From BPIH01 sp042408535 (GTDB lineage Bacteria; Chloroflexota; Limnocylindria; Limnocylindrales; CSP1-4), in contig JBHORA010000154.1 in assembly GCA_042408535.1 (NCBI GenBank), positions 1 through 13,611 of the forward strand: DNA of 13,611 bases, written 5' to 3'. Shown piece by piece: positions 1-6,652 of this stretch (the stretch's first letter is position 1; each line of letters opens with the position of its first letter). Made by a program: the position numbers and the translations under genes. The notes beneath the pieces were generated by a model. That model saw only the letters and a program-made list of their open reading frames with translations. It was not told where the DNA came from and searched no databases.

Positions 1-306
1 GCCTCGCCCTCCGGAGCGACCGGGGTCGTCCTGGAGCTGAGCGCCCAGAACATCGCCTTCGATGTCAGCGAGCTCCGGGCTCCGGCGAACACCCCCTTCC
101 AGATCCGCTTCACGAACAACGACGCCGGCATCCCCCACAACGTCGCCATCCACGAAGGGAGCCCGACGGGACGAGAGGTCTGGCAGGGCGAGATCTTCAG
201 CGGCGTCGGGACCCGGGTCTACGACGTCCCTGCCCTCCCGGCCGGGACGTACGGCTTCGTCTGCACCGTCCACCCGAACATGACGGGCACCCTCATCGTC
301 GAATGA
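1..306 (+). CDS. Cupredoxin (amicyanin/plastocyanin-like), C-terminal part
   Basis: This is the 3' end of a type 1 blue-copper protein; 101 residues are visible and the start lies left of the window. The reading frame is open from base 1 to TGA at 304. The copper ligands can be read directly: His46 in the IPHNV strand, then Cys88, His91 and Met94 in the loop FVCTVHPNM. The Cys-x2-His-x2-Met spacing matches the short ligand loop of amicyanin rather than the longer plastocyanin loop. The beta-strand pattern and the ending GTLIVE are typical of the fold. Family proteins are periplasmic or lipid-anchored electron carriers, or copper-binding domains fused to other modules. The missing N-terminus, including any signal peptide or lipobox, prevents a choice between these. 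No redox partner gene is in view. Confidence 0.88.
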   Translation, partial: ASPSGATGVVLELSAQNIAFDVSELRAPANTPFQIRFTNNDAGIPHNVAIHEGSPTGREVWQGEIFSGVGTRVYDVPALPAGTYGFVCTVHPNMTGTLIVE

Positions 307-323
307 GGAGATCCGTCTCTCCG

Positions 324-355
324 GTCGGGCCGCTGCCGGTCGGCTCGGGCCCGAC
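324..355 (+). terminator. Possible hairpin terminator after the cupredoxin gene
   Basis: GTCGGGCC (324-331) pairs perfectly with GGCCCGAC (348-355) around a 16-base loop, 17 bases after the cupredoxin stop. No T-run follows, so this is at best a weak intrinsic terminator. A GC-rich genome will produce such stems by chance, and the evidence is only the pairing and the position. Confidence 0.28.
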
Positions 356-457
356 GAGCTCGACATCGGTGGGCTCTCCCGGCCCCGTGGCCGCCGCGGA
401 CGCGACGGCGGCGCGTCGCGTCCGGTTCACCGCATCATCTCGCTGACCGTAACGAGG

Positions 458-1891
458 ATGGAGGAGATGGCTCAGGCTCAGCTCGGCCCCGGCAAGATCC
501 GAAAGCGCGCGCTCTTCGGGCTGCTCGACGCCGACGGCTGGTCGTGGGCGTCGATCAAGGCCTTCTTCTGGTTCATCGTCATCATCCTCATGCTCGGCTA
601 CCTCCCCGACCGGGCCTACTACTTCACCGTCTTCCCGACCATCGACCTCGGGGTGCTCGTCTGGTCGCCGGTCAACCTCTGCCCGCCCGAGAACGGGGAG
701 GGGATGCCGTGCCCGGTCCCGGCTGGGGCGCCCCTGCCCTGGGAACCCTCGCCCGCCGAGCTGGCACTCCCCGAGCCCAGGACCGGCGGAGCGGTCGTCC
801 AGGTCGGGACGCAGCTCCTCTACATCGGCGGCTCGAACGGCTCGACGGCCACCTCGACGGTCTTTGTTGCAAAGCTCGTCGACGGCAGCACCTTCGATCG
901 CTGGACGGAGGGTCCGGCGCTCCCGGCGCCGCGGGCGAACGCGGCCGTCGCCGTCTTCGGTGGCTCCGTCTACGTCATGGGTGGTACCGACGCGGCCGGG
1001 GCTCCGACCTCGACGACCTTCGTCCTCACCCCAGACCTCACGACGGGGGAGCTGGGCACCTGGTCGACGAACGATACCCTCGCCCTCCCCGAACCGAGGA
1101 CCGGGGCCGCTGCCGTGGCCGCCCCCACTGGCCTCATCCTCGTCGGCGGGAGCGGTCCGAACGGCCCGGTCGACACGGTCTGGCGGTCGGCCCTCGAGCG
1201 GACCGCCCTCGGCGCCTGGCAGCCCCAGGCCTCGCTCGTCCGGCCCCAGTCGGGCGGCGTGGCGATGCTCGTCGGCGACTACCTCTGGTACGTCGGCGGG
1301 AACGACGCGAGCGGCCCCGTCGGGGCCGTCCAGCGGGGCGAGTTGGGGACGGACGAGGCGACGGCCGGGAACGTCGTCCGCTGGGGGATTCGGAACGACG
1401 TCAACCTCCCGGCTGCGCGGGCCGAGGCGACGGGCTTCGCGACGAACGGCGTCCTCTACGTCATCGGCGGCTTCGACGGGCAGGCGCCCCGGGGCGAGGT
1501 CTATTGGGCGACTCCCGACAGCCACGGTGAGCTCGGGGAGTGGAAGCACCTCGCCCAGAGCGATCTGCCCGCCGTCGGTCTCGCCGGCGCGGCGTCCGTC
1601 GTCTCGGGCTCCCATGCCTTCGTCATCGGCGGCCGAACGGCCGATGGGGTCATCGGGGCCGCCGCCCGGACGAACCTCGCCCCGAAGCCACCCTTCTTCC
1701 AGCTCGGTCTCTTCGGGATCGTTGTCCCCGCCCTCAAGATCGAAGGCGAGATCGGCCAGCAGCTCGGCTACTTGAACGCTGCTGGAGTGGGGACGCTGAA
1801 CTTTGCCATTCTCGTTCTCATCGGCTGGGCCTACGCCCATCCTGAGCGGGCCCGGGAGATCGCCCGGCGGATCCTGCGGCGAGGGCGCTAG
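458..1891 (+). CDS. Membrane-anchored kelch-repeat beta-propeller protein
   Basis: The protein has 477 residues. A basic N-terminus (KIRKR, 13-17) precedes a hydrophobic helix at about 33-49. Next comes a linker with two cysteines (75 and 85, possibly a disulfide), then about six kelch-like repeats between 88 and 405. Each repeat has the family pattern of a small/hydrophobic strand followed by YIGG, VMGG, LVGG, YVGG, VIGG or VIGG, and a Trp in GEW/GAW/GTW turns. A second helix (about 444-460) is followed by an Arg-rich tail. The positive-inside rule places both ends in the cytoplasm and the propeller outside. Kelch propellers usually bind proteins or sugars; galactose-oxidase-type catalytic residues are not evident. 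The start is ATG 458; ATG 467, three codons downstream, is an alternative. The neighbouring copper protein may act in the same envelope compartment. The function is unknown. Confidence 0.85.
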   Translation: MEEMAQAQLGPGKIRKRALFGLLDADGWSWASIKAFFWFIVIILMLGYLPDRAYYFTVFPTIDLGVLVWSPVNLCPPENGEGMPCPVPAGAPLPWEPSPAELALPEPRTGGAVVQVGTQLLYIGGSNGSTATSTVFVAKLVDGSTFDRWTEGPALPAPRANAAVAVFGGSVYVMGGTDAAGAPTSTTFVLTPDLTTGELGTWSTNDTLALPEPRTGAAAVAAPTGLILVGGSGPNGPVDTVWRSALERTALGAWQPQASLVRPQSGGVAMLVGDYLWYVGGNDASGPVGAVQRGELGTDEATAGNVVRWGIRNDVNLPAARAEATGFATNGVLYVIGGFDGQAPRGEVYWATPDSHGELGEWKHLAQSDLPAVGLAGAASVVSGSHAFVIGGRTADGVIGAAARTNLAPKPPFFQLGLFGIVVPALKIEGEIGQQLGYLNAAGVGTLNFAILVLIGWAYAHPERAREIARRILRRGR

Positions 1892-1917
1892 CGCTGTCCG
1901 AGCGGCTCGGTGCGGCA

Positions 1918-2010
1918 GTGGCGGGAGCGGCGCGGGCGGTGCCCGGAACGGTGCGGCCGTGCCGGGAGCGGCGAGGGCGGTGCCCGGAACGGCGAGGGCG
2001 GTGCCCGCCG
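1918..2010. repeat. 21-bp GC-rich tandem repeat between convergent genes
   Basis: Four full units and one partial unit, each starting with GTG, can be aligned: 1918-1938, 1939-1958 (one base short), 1959-1979, 1980-2000 and 2001-2010. The core reads GTGCCSGGARCGGCGAGGGCG with few differences. The array fills most of the 131-bp gap between the kelch stop at 1891 and the rhodanese stop at 2023. It is unrelated in sequence to the array at 9237-9593. The one-base length change argues against coding. Confidence 0.75.
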
Positions 2011-2022
2011 AGGACGGCCAGC

Positions 2023-2394
2023 CTACTCGAGCTCGAGCTCCTCCAGCTTCGGCGGCCCGCTCCGCCACGGCAGGCCGGCACGGTACCAGGCGACCGTGCC
2101 GCCCTCGACGTTCGCCACGTCCCGGAAGCCAGCCGCGAGGAGGTAGGCTGTCGCGGAGGCCGACCGGTTGCCGGTGGCGCAGATGACGAAGATCGGCCGA
2201 TCCCGGGGCAAGTCCCGCCAACGGACGGGGAGCGAGCCAAGCGGGAGGAGGACGGCGCCCTCGGCCCGGAGTCGGGCAAACTCGTCCGGTTCGCGCACGT
2301 CGAGGAGGAGCGGCCGTGCCTCGCCCGGCCCGCTCAGCCGGCGATGGACCTCGAGGACGTCGAGGCCGGGGACGCGCGGGCCTCGACGGTTCAT
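2023..2394 (-). CDS. Single-domain rhodanese-like sulfurtransferase
   Basis: This 123-residue protein is one rhodanese domain. LLLDVREPDEF (29-39) is the CH2A-type motif. ICATGNRSA (71-79) is the active-site loop with the persulfide-forming Cys72. VEGGTVAWYRAGLP (97-109) is the usual C-terminal signature. Family members move sulfane sulfur between thiol carriers in the cytoplasm; there is no signal peptide or membrane segment. The loop C-A-T-G-N-R-S fits the small GlpE/PspE-like sulfurtransferases. The ATG overlaps the stop of the upstream DUF309 gene (ATGA, read on the minus strand at 2394-2391), so translation is probably coupled. It is the last gene of the operon started by the LysR regulator. 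The Glu/Leu-rich tail (117-123) is not part of the fold. Confidence 0.93.
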   Translation of the reverse strand: MNRRGPRVPGLDVLEVHRRLSGPGEARPLLLDVREPDEFARLRAEGAVLLPLGSLPVRWRDLPRDRPIFVICATGNRSASATAYLLAAGFRDVANVEGGTVAWYRAGLPWRSGPPKLEELELE

Positions 2395-2909
2395 CGCCGG
2401 GCTCCCGCTCCTGGCCGACGGAGCCGCGGCGCCCGAAGGGCGAGCCTCGGGGGGCGCCGACCGCGCTCCGCCGCCGCCTCCAATCGGCGGATGCGGACAT
2501 CGACGGCCGCCACGAGCGCCTCGACATCGACGGGGATGGCCGGGCCGGCGGCCGCTGCGCCGCGCTCGAGGCGCTCCCGTGCCCCACGGAGGTTCTTGAG
2601 GACCCCGAGGGGGTTGCCGCGGGCCGCGTGGACGTAGGCCGCGGCGAGCTTGATGAGACCCGCCAGGAGGTCGCGCTCGGCGAGGTCCGGGCTGCCGAGC
2701 CAGGCAGGCTCGAGGAGCTCGTGGGCGCGGAAGTAGTCGCCCCGGCGGTAGGCGGTCAGACCGACCCGGATCGCTCGGGCGCGCTCCGGTGGCGCGAGCG
2801 GCCGGTATGCCTTCGCCCGTCCGCCCTGGACAATCCGTCCCGCTTCCGGTCGGGCGGCCTCCGCGGTCGGGCTGGTCGAGGCGGCGGTTCGAAGCGGGAC
2901 GCTCGACAC
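2391..2909 (-). CDS. DUF309 family protein
   Basis: The family is recognised from two signatures: YRRGDYFRAHELLEPAW (54-70), matching the DUF309 pattern of a Tyr/Phe-x-x-His-Glu-x-Leu-Glu-x-x-Trp helix, and LIKLAAAYVHAARGNP (85-100), the second conserved helix. The fold is a small all-helical bundle of unknown biochemical function. I chose GTG 2909 as the start because it is the first start codon in frame after the DUF2203 stop at 2929, and gives 172 residues. No good ribosome site precedes it, and roughly the first 40 residues look unconserved, so the true start may lie further in. The C-terminal tail (148-172) is Arg/Pro/Ala-rich and probably disordered. The stop overlaps the rhodanese start in ATGA. 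Confidence 0.82.
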   Translation of the reverse strand: MSSVPLRTAASTSPTAEAARPEAGRIVQGGRAKAYRPLAPPERARAIRVGLTAYRRGDYFRAHELLEPAWLGSPDLAERDLLAGLIKLAAAYVHAARGNPLGVLKNLRGARERLERGAAAAGPAIPVDVEALVAAVDVRIRRLEAAAERGRRPPRLALRAPRLRRPGAGARR

Positions 2910-2928
2910 GACGGGAGGGTCCGCAGCT

Positions 2929-3372
2929 TCAGGCGAGGTCGATGAGCGGCCGCCGACCGGCGAATCCGGCCTCGAGCTCGTGCCACCAGCCGATTTCGTC
3001 CTCGCCGAGGCGCCAGCAGAGCCAGATCTGCCGGCCGTTCGCCAGGGCTGGGAAGTCGACGAGCCCGCTCGCGATGTCCCGGAGGGCGATGTCCCAGTCG
3101 ACGAGCTGCTGAACGGCGGCCTCCATCTGGTCGATGATCCCGCGCATCCGCAGTCGGAGTGCCTCGGCCTCGCTCGGGGCTTTCGAGCGAGGCTGCCTCC
3201 GGCCTCCCTCGCCCGCGGCCGACCCTGCCACCGGTCCTCCTTCGCGCTGGCGAGCTGCGAGCTCGTCCCGGAGGGCGATGAGCTCGGCTCGCTGCTCCCG
3301 AAGGCGCTCGAGGATGGCCCGAACCTCCGGGAGGAGCGCGTTCGCGCGATCGATCGTGTAGAAGCGGCCCAT
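2929..3372 (-). CDS. DUF2203 family protein
   Basis: This 147-residue protein begins FYTIDRANALLPEVRAIL, the conserved DUF2203 opening. It continues with a coiled helix (about 14-43) and ends with DFPALANGRQIWLCWRLGE followed by IGWWHELEAGFAGRRP, the family's C-terminal signature with invariant-looking Cys-Trp-Arg and Gly-Glu. Residues about 44-66 are a Gly/Arg/Ser-rich insertion between the helices. The family's function is unknown; it is seen next to metabolic genes in several phyla. The ATG at 3372 is 9 bases after the LysR stop and lacks a clear ribosome site, which suggests translation coupled to the regulator gene. The tight spacing places it in the LysR-DUF2203-DUF309-rhodanese operon. 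Confidence 0.88.
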   Translation of the reverse strand: MGRFYTIDRANALLPEVRAILERLREQRAELIALRDELAARQREGGPVAGSAAGEGGRRQPRSKAPSEAEALRLRMRGIIDQMEAAVQQLVDWDIALRDIASGLVDFPALANGRQIWLCWRLGEDEIGWWHELEAGFAGRRPLIDLA

Positions 3373-3381
3373 GCCGGCATT

Positions 3382-4296
3382 CTAGGCCGAGTCGAGCGGG
3401 GTGGCCTCCTGCCCGCCGGCACGCCGGAGTTCCTCGACCGCTTCGCGGATCGCAGGGTGGTCGACCCGCTCGCGGCGGAAGGCAGCGCTGATGCGGCGGA
3501 CGAGCGGCGGTTCGAGCTGGGTCAACCGGACCGCCACGTCGCGGTCGCGGACGGCGAGCCCTGGCACGATCGCCACCCCGAGGCCGGCCGCGACGAGGGC
3601 CAGGATGACCGCATAGTCCTTGCAGTGGGACCGGATCGTCGGGAGGAAGCCGGCAGCGCGACATGCCGCCGCGACGACCCGGTAGAGGTGGCTCGTCTCG
3701 GTGTCCATGATCCATGGGACGTCCGCCAGGTCGGCGAGGCGGACCGCCTCCGGCCCCGGCCAGTCGAGGGGCAGGGCGAGCAGGAGCGGGTCCTCGAGGA
3801 CGAGCCGACGGTCGATCGTCCGCGGCCAGCCTGAATCGGGCTCGGCGTACTCGTCGACAAGGGCGAGATCGAGGTCGTCGACCCCGAGGGCGACGAGGCT
3901 CTCGTCGGCCTCGAAGTCGCGGATCGTGATCTGGAGCATTGGATGGCGGCGGGCGAGCGCAGCGACGACCGGCGGCAGGAGCGTCCGCGCAGCCGTCGGG
4001 AAGGCAGCGACGCGGAACGTGCCGGTGAGGTGGCCCCGAAGGCGGGCGACGTCGGCTTCGGCGGCGGCGACCGCGCCGCCGATGGCGTCGGCGTGGTCGG
4101 CGAGCCGCAGGGCGGCTTCCGTCGGGCGGAGGCCGCGCCCTGCCCGCTCGAAGAGGACGAGACCAGTCTCCTCGGCGAGGAGCCGCAGCTGTTGCGAGAC
4201 GGCCGAGGGGGTGACGTGGAGCGCCCCGGCCGCGGCGTGGACCGTTCCCCGTCGGACGACCTCGCGGAGGAGCTGGAGGCGGCCGAGGTGGAGCAT
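3382..4296 (-). CDS. LysR-family transcriptional regulator
   Basis: The protein has 304 residues. The winged helix-turn-helix is at the N-terminus: LQLLREVVRRGTVHAAAGAL, then the recognition helix TPSAVSQQLRLL (29-40) and the wing LFERAGRGLRPTEA. A LysR effector-binding domain follows from about residue 90 (FRVAAFPTAARTLLPPVV) to the end. I chose ATG 4296 rather than ATG 4332 or 4353 because AAGGAG lies 9 bases upstream of it and the protein then starts at the usual LysR position. It is the first gene of a minus-strand operon and is divergent from the aminotransferase. LysR proteins commonly regulate a divergent operon and themselves, so control of the aminotransferase-dehydrogenase pair is a reasonable inference. 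The effector is unknown. Confidence 0.93.
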   Translation of the reverse strand: MLHLGRLQLLREVVRRGTVHAAAGALHVTPSAVSQQLRLLAEETGLVLFERAGRGLRPTEAALRLADHADAIGGAVAAAEADVARLRGHLTGTFRVAAFPTAARTLLPPVVAALARRHPMLQITIRDFEADESLVALGVDDLDLALVDEYAEPDSGWPRTIDRRLVLEDPLLLALPLDWPGPEAVRLADLADVPWIMDTETSHLYRVVAAACRAAGFLPTIRSHCKDYAVILALVAAGLGVAIVPGLAVRDRDVAVRLTQLEPPLVRRISAAFRRERVDHPAIREAVEELRRAGGQEATPLDSA

Positions 4297-4305
4297 CCGT
4301 CGCGT

Positions 4306-4311
4306 CTCCTT
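4306..4311 (-). promoter_or_regulatory. Ribosome binding site that sets the LysR start
   Basis: AAGGAG on the minus strand (CTCCTT on the plus strand) lies 9 bases before ATG 4296. The upstream in-frame ATGs at 4332 and 4353 have no comparable site, so the shorter protein is preferred. Confidence 0.7.
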
Positions 4312-4378
4312 GGATCCCTGGCGGCGCGCCATCGGCCCGCGACGCGCCGCCAATAGTGTAGAGCTCCTTCATAACGTG

Positions 4379-4407
4379 TTCACAACTTCGGCCTTGTGCT
4401 GAATGAT
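4379..4407 (+). promoter_or_regulatory. Candidate sigma-70 promoter for the aminotransferase operon
   Basis: TTCACA (4379-4384, five of six bases of the -35 consensus) is separated by exactly 17 bases from AATGAT (4402-4407, four of six of the -10 consensus). It would start transcription near 4414, about 45 bases before the aminotransferase ATG. The -10 overlaps the first of two tandem 15-bp repeats, a position where a bound regulator would affect polymerase. Supported by spacing and match only. Confidence 0.45.
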
Positions 4408-4432
4408 CAGGCGCGGCATGATCGGACGCGGC
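4403..4432 (+). repeat. Two tandem 15-bp repeats in the divergent promoter region
   Basis: ATGATCAGGCGCGGC (4403-4417) is followed directly by ATGATCGGACGCGGC (4418-4432); 13 of 15 bases agree. The pair lies between the divergent LysR and aminotransferase genes, overlapping the proposed -10 and start region of the aminotransferase promoter. It could be an operator for the LysR protein or another regulator. It is a direct repeat rather than the inverted T-N11-A box usual for LysR proteins, so the binding protein is uncertain. Confidence 0.5.
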
Positions 4433-4460
4433 ACGCTCTGGCTCGCACGGGAGGTCATCG

Positions 4461-5636
4461 ATGCACCTGGCACGGCGGATCGCGGATCTCGGCACCGAGA
4501 GTGCCTTCGAGTGGGCGGCTCGTGCCCGAGCCCTCGAGGCGAGGGGCCGATCGATCGTCCACCTCGAGCTCGGCGAACCCGACTTCGATACCCCGGCCCA
4601 CGTCCGTCTCGCCGCGGCCCGGGCGCTCGACGCCGGAGCGACCCACTACGCGCCGTACCCGGGGCTCCCCGAGCTGCGCCAGGCCATCGCCGAGGACGCC
4701 GGTCGGCGGCGCGGGATCTCAATCGATCCGGAGCAGGTCGTCGTGACGGTCGGCGCCAAGTCGGCGATCCTCTACGCGATGCTCGCCCTCGTCGAGCCCG
4801 GTGACGACGTCCTCGTCCCCGATCCCGGCTACCCAATCTACGCCTCCCTCGCCCGCTTTTTCGGCGCCCGGGTCGTGCCGCTGCCGACGACGGGCGCCCC
4901 GGAGTGGCGGCTCGATCTGGCCGCCCTCGAGCGTCACCTCTCGACCCGGACCCGCCTCCTCGTCCTCAACTCACCGGCGAACCCGACCGGCAATCTCCTC
5001 GCCGAGGAGGAGCTCCGGGCCATCGCTCATCTTGCCGGTCGCTTCGACCTGGTCGTCCTCGCCGACGAGATCTACGGCCGGATCGTGTACGACGGGAGGG
5101 TGCCGGTCTCGATCGCTTCGTTGCCAGGGATGGCGGAGCGGACGATCCTCATTGACGGGTTCTCGAAGACGTACGCGATGACCGGCTGGCGCCTCGGCTA
5201 CGCCATCGTCCCGCCGGACCTCGTCCCGGTCTTCGGGGCGCTCGTCATCAACTCGGTGAGCTGCGCCCCGACCTTCGTCCAGTGGGCGGCGATCGAGGCC
5301 CTGCGGGGTCCGCAGGAACCGGTGGCGGAGATGGTGGCCGAGTTCGCTGCCCGGCGTGACCTCGTCGTTGAAGGCCTCGCCCGGCTTCCCGGTCTCCGCT
5401 GCCCCCGGCCGCTCGGCGCCTTCTTCGTCTTCCCCGACGTCGCCGGTACCGGCCTCGACGGGATGACGTTCGCCGACCGCCTCCTCGACGAGGCGGGCGT
5501 CTGCGTCCTGCCGGGGACGGCCTTCGGCGATCGGGCACGGGGCCAGGTCCGCCTCAGCTACGCCGCCTCTCGGGCCGACCTCGAGGAGGCCCTCGAGCGG
5601 ATCGCCTGGTTCGTCCGCCGGACGGGGACGGCATGA
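4461..5636 (+). CDS. Class I/II pyridoxal-phosphate aminotransferase
   Basis: The protein has 391 residues, the usual length for fold-type I aspartate-type aminotransferases. Visible landmarks are LELGEPDFDTP (35-45), THYAPYPGLPELR (61-73), NSPANPTG (170-177, cofactor-binding Asn174), ADEIYGRIVYDG (201-212, Asp202), SKTYAMTGWRLGY (235-247, Schiff-base Lys236) and VRLSYA (363-368, carboxylate-binding Arg364). It transfers an amino group between an amino acid and a 2-oxo acid in the cytoplasm. The exact substrate cannot be read; aspartate/alanine or related specificities are possible. GGGAGG at 4449-4454 precedes ATG 4461 by six bases. The stop overlaps the dehydrogenase ATG (ATGA), so the two enzymes are translated together. 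The first can make a 2-oxo acid that the second could reduce. Confidence 0.94.
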   Translation: MHLARRIADLGTESAFEWAARARALEARGRSIVHLELGEPDFDTPAHVRLAAARALDAGATHYAPYPGLPELRQAIAEDAGRRRGISIDPEQVVVTVGAKSAILYAMLALVEPGDDVLVPDPGYPIYASLARFFGARVVPLPTTGAPEWRLDLAALERHLSTRTRLLVLNSPANPTGNLLAEEELRAIAHLAGRFDLVVLADEIYGRIVYDGRVPVSIASLPGMAERTILIDGFSKTYAMTGWRLGYAIVPPDLVPVFGALVINSVSCAPTFVQWAAIEALRGPQEPVAEMVAEFAARRDLVVEGLARLPGLRCPRPLGAFFVFPDVAGTGLDGMTFADRLLDEAGVCVLPGTAFGDRARGQVRLSYAASRADLEEALERIAWFVRRTGTA

Positions 5637-6652
5637 CGGCGGAGCCTCGGCCCCGGGTCTTCGTCGCTCGCCGCATCCCCGAGGCTGGCCTGGCGCCGCT
5701 CCGCGCAGCGGCCGAGGTGGCCGTCTGGGAGGATCCCCTGCCGCCACCCCGCCACGCGCTCCTGGCTGCCGTCGCAGGCTGCGACGGCATCCTGACCCTC
5801 CTCACCGATCGCGTCGATGCCGAGCTCCTCGACGCCGCGGGCCCCGGCCTCCGCGTCGTCTCGAACTACGCCGTCGGCGTCGACAACATCGACGTCGCCG
5901 AGTGCACCCGGCGCGGCATCCCGGTCGGCCACACGCCGGGCGTCCTGACCGAAACGACGGCCGATCTTGCCTTCGCCCTCCTCATGGCCGCCGCTCGGCG
6001 CCTCGTCGAGGCAGCGGACTTCGTCCGCGCCGGTCGGTGGCAGACGTGGGATCCGCTCCTCCTCCTCGGCAGCGACGTTCACGGAGCGACCTTGGGGCTC
6101 GTCGGTTTCGGCCGGATCGGTCAGGCCGTCGCCCGGCGGGCGAGCGGTTTCGGGATGACCGTCCTCTACCACAGCCGCCGGCGGGCCGACCCGGCGACCG
6201 AGCGCTCCCTGATGGCGACGTGGACGAATCTCGACGAGCTCTTCGAACGGAGCGACGTCGTCTCCCTCCACGTCCCCCTGACCGCCGAAACGCACCACCT
6301 CGTCGACGCCGACCGACTGCGACGGATGAAGCCGACGGCGATCCTCGTCAACACGGCCCGCGGCCCGATCGTTGACACGAACGCCCTCGTCCGCGCCCTC
6401 GAGGTGGGGTGGATCGGCGGTGCGGCCCTCGACGTCACCGACCCGGAGCCGCTTCCGGCCGACCACCCGCTCCTTCGACTGCCGAACGCGATCGTCGTCC
6501 CCCATATCGGCTCGGCCTCGTCTGCCACTCGAGCCCGAATGGCCGAGATGGCGGCAACGAACCTCCTCGCCGGCCTCAGGGGCGAGCCGCTCCCGTACTG
6601 CGCGAACCCGGAGGTCCTGGAGGCCGGTTCTCGCGCTGATCGGCCTCGCTAG
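5633..6652 (+). CDS. D-2-hydroxyacid dehydrogenase, glyoxylate/hydroxypyruvate reductase type
   Basis: The protein has 339 residues. The opening of the substrate domain is followed by SNYAVGVDNIDV (77-88) and TPGVLTETTADLAFAL (101-116), both typical of the GyaR/GRHPR branch. The Rossmann motif is GFGRIG (158-163). The catalytic residues are Arg243 in TARG, Glu272 in DPEP and His291 in VPHIGSAS. The family reduces glyoxylate, hydroxypyruvate or similar 2-oxo acids with NAD(P)H in the cytoplasm. It overlaps the aminotransferase by four bases. This suggests conversion of an amino acid to a D-2-hydroxyacid, for example serine through hydroxypyruvate to D-glycerate, but the substrate is not proved. 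The stop codon overlaps the stop of the convergent DoxX gene in the shared CTAG. Confidence 0.93.
   Translation: MTAEPRPRVFVARRIPEAGLAPLRAAAEVAVWEDPLPPPRHALLAAVAGCDGILTLLTDRVDAELLDAAGPGLRVVSNYAVGVDNIDVAECTRRGIPVGHTPGVLTETTADLAFALLMAAARRLVEAADFVRAGRWQTWDPLLLLGSDVHGATLGLVGFGRIGQAVARRASGFGMTVLYHSRRRADPATERSLMATWTNLDELFERSDVVSLHVPLTAETHHLVDADRLRRMKPTAILVNTARGPIVDTNALVRALEVGWIGGAALDVTDPEPLPADHPLLRLPNAIVVPHIGSASSATRARMAEMAATNLLAGLRGEPLPYCANPEVLEAGSRADRPR

Noticed and set aside
293..2587. A 764-codon minus-strand open frame across the kelch, repeat and rhodanese region
   Set aside because: Its product is Arg/Pro/Gly-rich and without domains, and it runs antisense to a clear kelch gene and across the rhodanese in another frame. 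It is the usual long false frame of GC-rich DNA.
4340..4400. Minus-strand promoter for the LysR operon (TTGTGA with TACACT)
   Set aside because: The boxes match four of six bases each but are 19 bases apart, too weak to list as a feature, although a promoter must exist in this gap.
2756..4495. A 579-codon minus-strand open frame over the LysR and DUF2203 genes
   Set aside because: It is a frame-shifted reading of the real LysR and DUF2203 genes, with an Arg/Pro-rich product lacking any motif.
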